A stretch of DNA of 10,297 bases from DASSRQ01 sp035701665 (GTDB lineage: Bacteria > Vulcanimicrobiota > Vulcanimicrobiia > Vulcanimicrobiales > Vulcanimicrobiaceae), in the NCBI GenBank assembly GCA_035701665.1, contig DASSRQ010000237.1, positions 1 through 10,297 of the forward strand. The letters run 5' to 3'. The translations under genes were made by a program, and so were the position numbers. The notes beneath the pieces were generated by a model. That model made no database searches. It saw nothing but the letters and a program-made list of their open reading frames with translations, and had not been told where the DNA came from. Below, piece by piece: positions 6,583-10,297 of the stretch; position 1 is the stretch's first letter; every line of letters starts with the position of its first letter.

Positions 6583-8034
6583 ATGAGCTACAAGGATCAG
6601 GCGGCCCGGGCGCTCGACACCGCGTCGAAACGCGGCGCCGGCTACGCGGATATCCGTTTCGAGATCAACCGCAGCGAACGCATCGAAGCGCGCAACGGCG
6701 TCGTAGCGACGCTTTCCGATAGTACGAGCCGCGGTTACGGGATCCGCGCCCTTGCAGACGGTGCCTGGGGCTTTGCCGCCGGCTCCGATCTTTCCGACGC
6801 GGGAATCGATCGCGTCGCGGCGCGTGCCGTCGACATCGCAAAGGCAGGCGCAGCCATCGCGCGCAAGCGCATCGGGCAAGCGCCGCAGCGCGCATACACC
6901 GATACGTTCGCGACGCCGCTCCTGCGCGATCCGCACGACGTACCGCTCGGCGACCGCGTAGCGCTGCTGCTGGCCGCGGAGAAAGCGCTGCACGTCTCGC
7001 CGCAAATCTCCGTGGGACGCGCATGGATGGATCTTTGGACCATCGATAAGTTTTTTTACAGCACGATCGGCTCCGCGATCGAGCAGCGCATCCGCCAAAC
7101 CGGCAGCGGTATGGAAGCGCTCGCGGTGGGCGGCGGCGACGTGCAGTCGCGAACCTTCCCCGGCGATATCGGCTTATATCAAGCCGGCGGTTGGGAGATT
7201 ATCGAACGCGCGCACCTCGAATCGAATGCGCAGCGCATCGCCGAGGAAGCGGTCGCGCTGTTGGGCGCGCCCCAGTGCCCCAGCGGCACATTCGATATCA
7301 TCCTTGGCGGCTCGCAAGTCTCGCTGCAGATTCACGAATCGTGCGGCCATCCGGCCGAACTCGACCGCGTGATGGGATGGGAAGCAAACTTCTCCGGCGT
7401 GAGTTTCTTGGAGATCGAACAACTCGGCAAGTTGAAGTACGGCTCGGACTTAGTGACGATCGTTATCGACAACACGCTGCCCGAAGGGCTCGCAACAGTC
7501 GGATACGACGATGAAGGCACGAAGAGCGTACAGTCGGACATTATACGGAACGGCATGTTAGTCGGATACGAGATGAGCAACGACACCGCGCGTTCCATCG
7601 GCCGCGAAAGCAACGCATGCGTGCGCGCGCAGAGCTGGGAGTTCGTTCCGATGATCCGCATGTGCAATCTGAACCTGCTCCCGGGCAACACGCCGTTCGA
7701 GAATCTGTTCGACGACGTAAAAGACGGCATCTACATGGAAAGCAACCGCTCGTGGTCTATCGACGATCACCGCTTGAATTTCCAATTCGGCTGTGAAATC
7801 GCGTGGGAAGTCAAGAACGGTAAGCGCGGCCGGATGCTCAAAAACCCAACGTACGCCGGCGTAACGCCCGCCTTTTGGAACTCGTGCGACGCTATCGGCG
7901 ACCAGGCGTCGTGGGTTGCGTGGGGCACGCCGAACTGCGGAAAAGGCGAGCCGATGCAAACCGGCCGCACCGCGCAGTGCGCGGCTCCCGCGCGCTTCCG
8001 GAACGTAGAAGTCGGGGTAGGCTACCGTGGATAA
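6583..8034 (+). CDS. tldD: TldD-family metalloprotease subunit
   Basis: This protein has 483 residues and starts with ATG 6583-6585, 7 bases after the preceding stop. No Shine-Dalgarno is obvious, so coupling to the upstream gene is likely. It is the catalytic half of the cytosolic TldD/TldE heterodimer, known in E. coli for digesting unfolded peptides, maturing microcin B17 and degrading the CcdA antitoxin. The HExxxH metal motif is intact as HESCGH (251-256), followed by PAELDR and GWEANFSG. The family's C-terminal metal-binding Cys is present in GTPNCGKGEP (C452). The N-terminal domain shows the usual RSERIEARNGVV and GYGIRALADGAWGFAA stretches. Length and domain order are as expected for full-length TldD. 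It overlaps the partner gene by 8 bases. No RiPP precursor or toxin-antitoxin pair is visible beside it, so its peptide substrate is open. Confidence 0.96.
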   Translation: MSYKDQAARALDTASKRGAGYADIRFEINRSERIEARNGVVATLSDSTSRGYGIRALADGAWGFAAGSDLSDAGIDRVAARAVDIAKAGAAIARKRIGQAPQRAYTDTFATPLLRDPHDVPLGDRVALLLAAEKALHVSPQISVGRAWMDLWTIDKFFYSTIGSAIEQRIRQTGSGMEALAVGGGDVQSRTFPGDIGLYQAGGWEIIERAHLESNAQRIAEEAVALLGAPQCPSGTFDIILGGSQVSLQIHESCGHPAELDRVMGWEANFSGVSFLEIEQLGKLKYGSDLVTIVIDNTLPEGLATVGYDDEGTKSVQSDIIRNGMLVGYEMSNDTARSIGRESNACVRAQSWEFVPMIRMCNLNLLPGNTPFENLFDDVKDGIYMESNRSWSIDDHRLNFQFGCEIAWEVKNGKRGRMLKNPTYAGVTPAFWNSCDAIGDQASWVAWGTPNCGKGEPMQTGRTAQCAAPARFRNVEVGVGYRG

Positions 8035-9358
8035 AGCCGCACGCGAAGCGCTGGCAGCGCGCGTTCTCAAACTCTCGACGGCCGATCAAACGGAAGTCGC
8101 GATCTACTCGAGCAACTCCGGACTGACGCGCTTTACGCATAACGCCGTGCATCAGAACGTCGCGGAAAGCGATACGGCGATCAAAATTCGCGCGATCGTC
8201 GGCCGCCGGACCGGCGTTGCAGCGACGAACATGCTGGATGACGCAGCGCTCAAAGGCGCGGTGGAACGCGCGATCGCGATGGCGCACCTCGCGCCCGAAG
8301 ATCCGGCATTGGCCCAGTTGCCCGCGGGCGGTCCTACGGTAGCTCCGCCCGGCGCCTTCGACCAAACCACCGCTTCTGCGACGCCGCAAAAACGCGCGGA
8401 GATGTGCGACGCGATCTTCCGCGTTGCCGAAAAGAACGACTACTGGTGCGCCGGGTTTGCCACAACGAGCGAAAGCAGCGTTACCATTGCGAACTCCAAC
8501 GGCGCGATGGCCTCGTTCACCGGTACCGACGCGGGCGTCAACGTAAAGATGAACGCGAGCGACTCGAGCGGATTCGCCGAATGCTACGTCAACGATTGCT
8601 CGGAGATCGACGCGCATTCCATCGGAGAGCGCGCCGCGGAGAAAACGCGCACATCCGCATCGCCGCAAACCGTCGAACCCGGCGAATGGACCGTCATCCT
8701 CGAACCGGCGGCATTCGGCGAGTTGTTCACGTATATCGGCGATCACTTCTCCGCACAAGCCTACGACGAAGGCTCGTCGTTCTTGAGCGACGGTCTCGAC
8801 CGGAAATACTTCGGCGAGAACGTGACCTTGTACGATGACTATGCGCATCCGCTTGCGCCCGGCATGCCGTTCGATTATGAAGGCCAGCCGACGCGCCGCC
8901 TTACGCTGGTGGAAAACGGCGTCGCCAAGAACGTCGTCACCGATAGCTACTGGGCGAAGAAACTGCAGCGCGAAAATACCGGGCATGCCTTGCCGGCGCC
9001 CAACGCCTACGGACCGCAGGCCTTGCATTTGGTCGTCGCCGGCGGCACCAAATCGCTCGATCAGCTCATCGCCGAAACACCGCGCGGACTGCTGATATCA
9101 CGGTTCTGGTATATCCGCACGGTCGATCAGAAAAAGGCAATCGTCACCGGCATGACACGTGACGGAACCTTTCTGATTCGCGACGGCAAACTCGCCGGCG
9201 GCGTGCGCAACATGCGCTTCAACCAGAGCATCATCGATTGCTTAAATGCGTGTGAACTTTCTCGGGAGCAAGCGCGGACCGGCAGTTACTCGTATTCAAT
9301 CGTCGTTCCGTCCGCCAAAATTTCGGGCTTCACGTTCTCGAGCGGGACCGATTTCTAG
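8027..9358 (+). CDS. tldE: TldE/PmbA-family partner of TldD
   Basis: This protein has 443 residues. GTG at 8027-8029 is chosen because GGGGTAGG (8014-8021) precedes it at good spacing and it overlaps tldD by only 8 bases, the usual coupled arrangement. The protein lacks HExxxH, as expected for the non-catalytic subunit that completes the protease chamber. Family landmarks are AIKIRAIVGRRTGVAATN (51-68), the GFATTSES...IANSNG stretch, PGMPFDYEGQPTRR (278-291), and YIRTVDQKKAIVTGMTRDG (362-380) followed by GGVRNMRFNQS. The C-terminus is complete, ending about 80 bases before a strong terminator, so this is the last gene of the operon. It can be called TldE rather than a second TldD because both metal motifs are absent. 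Confidence 0.95.
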   Translation: MDKAAREALAARVLKLSTADQTEVAIYSSNSGLTRFTHNAVHQNVAESDTAIKIRAIVGRRTGVAATNMLDDAALKGAVERAIAMAHLAPEDPALAQLPAGGPTVAPPGAFDQTTASATPQKRAEMCDAIFRVAEKNDYWCAGFATTSESSVTIANSNGAMASFTGTDAGVNVKMNASDSSGFAECYVNDCSEIDAHSIGERAAEKTRTSASPQTVEPGEWTVILEPAAFGELFTYIGDHFSAQAYDEGSSFLSDGLDRKYFGENVTLYDDYAHPLAPGMPFDYEGQPTRRLTLVENGVAKNVVTDSYWAKKLQRENTGHALPAPNAYGPQALHLVVAGGTKSLDQLIAETPRGLLISRFWYIRTVDQKKAIVTGMTRDGTFLIRDGKLAGGVRNMRFNQSIIDCLNACELSREQARTGSYSYSIVVPSAKISGFTFSSGTDF

Positions 9359-9361
9359 CGG

Positions 9362-9390
9362 CCGTTAACGGAATTAACGCCGCCGTTAAT
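9362..9390. promoter_or_regulatory. Cluster of GTTAA inverted repeats (operator-like)
   Basis: A perfect 10-bp palindrome CCGTTAACGG (9362-9371) is followed by ATTAACG (9373-9379) and its inverse CGTTAAT (9384-9390). The three TTAA cores are centred at 9366.5, 9375.5 and 9387.5, the outer two 21 bases apart, which is two helical turns. It could be a binding site or a small structured 3' end of the operon mRNA. There is no T-tract, so it is not a terminator by itself. Confidence 0.4.
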
Positions 9391-9434
9391 CCGTAGACGG
9401 CAATCCACGTTCAGTCAATTCTACCGTGAACGGT

Positions 9435-9473
9435 ACGGCACAGTACTTGTGAGTGCTGTGCCGTTTTGTTTTG
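9435..9473 (+). terminator. Strong intrinsic terminator of the five-gene operon
   Basis: A 13-bp stem with one G-U pair (9435-9447 with 9452-9464, loop TGTG) is followed by TTTGTTTTGC. It lies about 77 bases after the tldE stop and isolates the pilin genes from the upstream operon. Confidence 0.92.
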
Positions 9474-9501
9474 CTATTCCCAAGCCGCGGCGATTTTGTA
9501 A
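9471..9501 (+). promoter_or_regulatory. Possible promoter of the pilin genes
   Basis: A promoter must lie between the terminator and ATG 9559. TTGCTA (9471-9476) and TTGTAA (9496-9501) are the most box-like pair, with a spacer of about 19 bases, longer than ideal. They leave a leader of roughly 50 bases with a CA-rich end. Weak call. Confidence 0.22.
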
Positions 9502-9558
9502 GAGCCAGGCCGATTGCGCGTCTGCCCACGCCACACACTTTGCTTCGGAGACACACAC

Positions 9559-10098
9559 ATGTTCAAACGTTTCGGTACACTATCGGCTGCATTGGCGCTT
9601 GCAGTAGCAGCGTCTGCCGGCACCGCGATGGCAACCTCAAACACGCAGGGACTGACCGTCACCGGCAGCGTCGGCCAATCCTGCACGACGCTTAGCAGCG
9701 CGCAAACGCTGCAATTCAGCGCGTATGACTTCCAAACGAACGCGACGGCAGCCGACACGGCAGGCCCCGTGTCGTATACGACGAGCTGCACGAAGGGTTC
9801 GAGCGTTGCTTTCAGCGTGAACGGCGGCGCGAACTACGCGCACACGTCCGGAACACGCGCGATGAAGAGCAGCAGCACAAGCGACTATCTCAACTACGGC
9901 CTGTTCCAGAATTCGAACGATACGACGGCCTGGGGATTCGACTCCGGCACGGGCGCGGGCACGAATGGTCCGACGCTAAATCCGACCAGCAAAACGCAGG
10001 TCTTGACGCTGACCATCTATGGCAGCATTCCGGGCGGCCAAGACGTGTCGGTCGCAACCGATTACACGGACGCCGTAACGGTCGCGATCAACTACTAA
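9559..10098 (+). CDS. Spore coat U domain protein, probable Csu-type pilus subunit
   Basis: This protein has 179 residues. ATG 9559-9561 has a CGGAGA site (9546-9551) seven bases upstream and gives a proper signal peptide (MFKRF, hydrophobic 8-20, AMA cleavage at 23-25). An in-frame upstream ATG at 9514 would bury the signal peptide and is rejected. The mature part matches the SCPU pattern: an early strand (GLTVTGSV), Cys42, LQFSAYDF (51-58), a second Cys77 in YTTSCTKG that likely pairs with Cys42, then AFSVNGGANY, a Y-L-N-Y-x-L-F segment (110-116), and a C-terminal stretch LTLTIYGSIPGGQDV...YTDAVTVAINY. In Csu-type archaic chaperone-usher pili such domains polymerise by donor-strand exchange. 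It is the first gene after the terminator; the next pilin starts 8 bases later. It could instead be another secreted SCPU protein, as in Myxococcus coats. Confidence 0.9.
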   Translation: MFKRFGTLSAALALAVAASAGTAMATSNTQGLTVTGSVGQSCTTLSSAQTLQFSAYDFQTNATAADTAGPVSYTTSCTKGSSVAFSVNGGANYAHTSGTRAMKSSSTSDYLNYGLFQNSNDTTAWGFDSGTGAGTNGPTLNPTSKTQVLTLTIYGSIPGGQDVSVATDYTDAVTVAINY

Positions 10099-10106
10099 GC
10101 GGAATC

Positions 10107-10297
10107 ATGCCGAAGTTTCTTCGAGCGTTTGTCTTCGTTGGGGCCCTGCTGGTGGGAGCAGGGCCCGCTTTGGCCACGGGCACGCAAACGTCCGCGGTCA
10201 CCGTGACCGCCAGCATCGCCGCCGCATGCACCGCGTTGGTGCCCACGACCGGTGCGACTATGGCATTCGCTCCATACGACGCCTTCGGCAACAAAAC
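10107..10297 (+). CDS. Second spore coat U domain protein (partial, cut by window end)
   Basis: This is a 63-codon fragment open to the window edge, from ATG 10107-10109 with a GCGGAA site a few bases upstream. A signal peptide (MPKFLRAFVFVGALLVGAGPALA) ends in an ALA cleavage site. The mature start TSAVTVTASIAAACTAL followed by MAFAPYDAFGN has the same Cys-then-F-x-x-YD pattern as the gene just before it, so it is a paralogous SCPU subunit. The 8-base gap shows one operon. Chaperone and usher genes would be expected beyond the edge. A perfect hairpin sits in the signal-peptide codons (10141-10166). Confidence 0.85.
   Translation, partial: MPKFLRAFVFVGALLVGAGPALATGTQTSAVTVTASIAAACTALVPTTGATMAFAPYDAFGNK
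10141..10166 (+). other. Perfect 10-bp GC-rich hairpin inside signal-peptide codons
   Basis: GGGCCCTGCT (10141-10150) pairs fully with 10157-10166 around the loop GGTGGG. It lies 34 bases after the start codon of the second pilin. No T-tract follows, so it is not an intrinsic terminator. It may slow translation or protect or process the operon mRNA, or it may simply result from Gly/Ala/Leu codons in GC-rich DNA. Confidence 0.5.

Noticed and set aside
7051..7057. T7 run in tldD as a possible frameshift site
   Set aside because: The frame reads through normally as Lys-Phe-Phe-Tyr and the family sequence continues on both sides, so nothing suggests programmed shifting.
6226..7098. A 290-codon minus-strand frame across the NAGPA/tldD junction
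   Set aside because: It crosses two real genes on the other strand and has no recognisable motif.
7892..9028. A 378-codon minus-strand open frame opposite tldE
   Set aside because: It is an Arg-rich shadow of a fully recognisable tldE gene; long antisense frames are usual in GC-rich DNA.
6583..9358. TldD/TldE as part of a RiPP or toxin-antitoxin cluster
   Set aside because: No precursor peptide, modification enzyme, transporter or toxin gene is visible next to the pair in this window.
9514..9558. Upstream ATG for the first pilin gene
   Set aside because: It adds 15 residues with two Cys before the signal peptide, whereas ATG 9559 has a good Shine-Dalgarno.
10141..10166. Hairpin read as an intrinsic terminator
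   Set aside because: No T-tract follows and it lies inside an open reading frame with an intact signal peptide.

Overview
The window is bacterial chromosomal DNA, GC-rich, with closely packed genes on both strands. The gene set includes cytosolic TldD/TldE, many signal-peptide proteins, a secreted phosphodiester-glycosidase-like protein and spore-coat-U (Csu-type) pilin-like proteins. This points to a diderm, free-living bacterium from a lineage outside the well-studied groups. The general style (lineage-specific DEYFGRLK proteins, weak Shine-Dalgarno signals, non-ATG starts) would fit an Eremiobacterota/WPS-2-like or similar uncultured phylum, but that is an impression and not proof.

Left part, minus strand (1-2023): reading in the direction of transcription, two adjacent paralogous secreted proteins share a core that begins with DEYFGRLK. 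The first (2023 to 1520) has a His-rich HAKV repeat before the core. The second (ending at 637) has a long Thr-Pro tail after the core. A good intrinsic terminator (about 591-620) follows. Beyond it lies a partial gene (553 to the window edge) for a two-helix membrane protein with a PH-like cytosolic domain; it starts with GTG and lacks a clear ribosome binding site.

Middle part, plus strand (2097-9358): a tight five-gene operon, with gaps or overlaps of at most 14 bases, runs from a 73-base divergent promoter region to a strong terminator at 9435-9473. It encodes (1) a nitrilase-superfamily amidohydrolase with an unusual extra C-terminal region that looks like a decayed second copy of half of the fold, (2) a secreted YncE-like beta-propeller, (3) a secreted phosphodiester glycosidase (NAGPA) protein with an Ig-like domain and a C-terminal domain, (4) TldD and (5) TldE, the two halves of the TldD/TldE metalloprotease. 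Two gene products are exported and three are cytosolic. The layout suggests shared expression, but no single pathway is evident.

Right part, plus strand (9559 to the edge): two consecutive secreted spore-coat-U-domain proteins, the second cut by the window end. These are probably the first subunit genes of an archaic (Csu-like) chaperone-usher pilus operon, with chaperone, usher and tip genes expected just outside. A perfect 10-bp hairpin lies inside the signal-peptide codons of the second subunit. The region between tldE and the first pilin gene holds a cluster of GTTAA-type inverted repeats upstream of the terminator.

I saw no tRNA, rRNA, CRISPR array or insertion sequence. No single clearly new defence-type or enzymatic system is evident. 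The most unusual items are the paralogous DEYFGRLK pair, the nitrilase with a half-domain duplication, and the grouping of NAGPA with TldDE.
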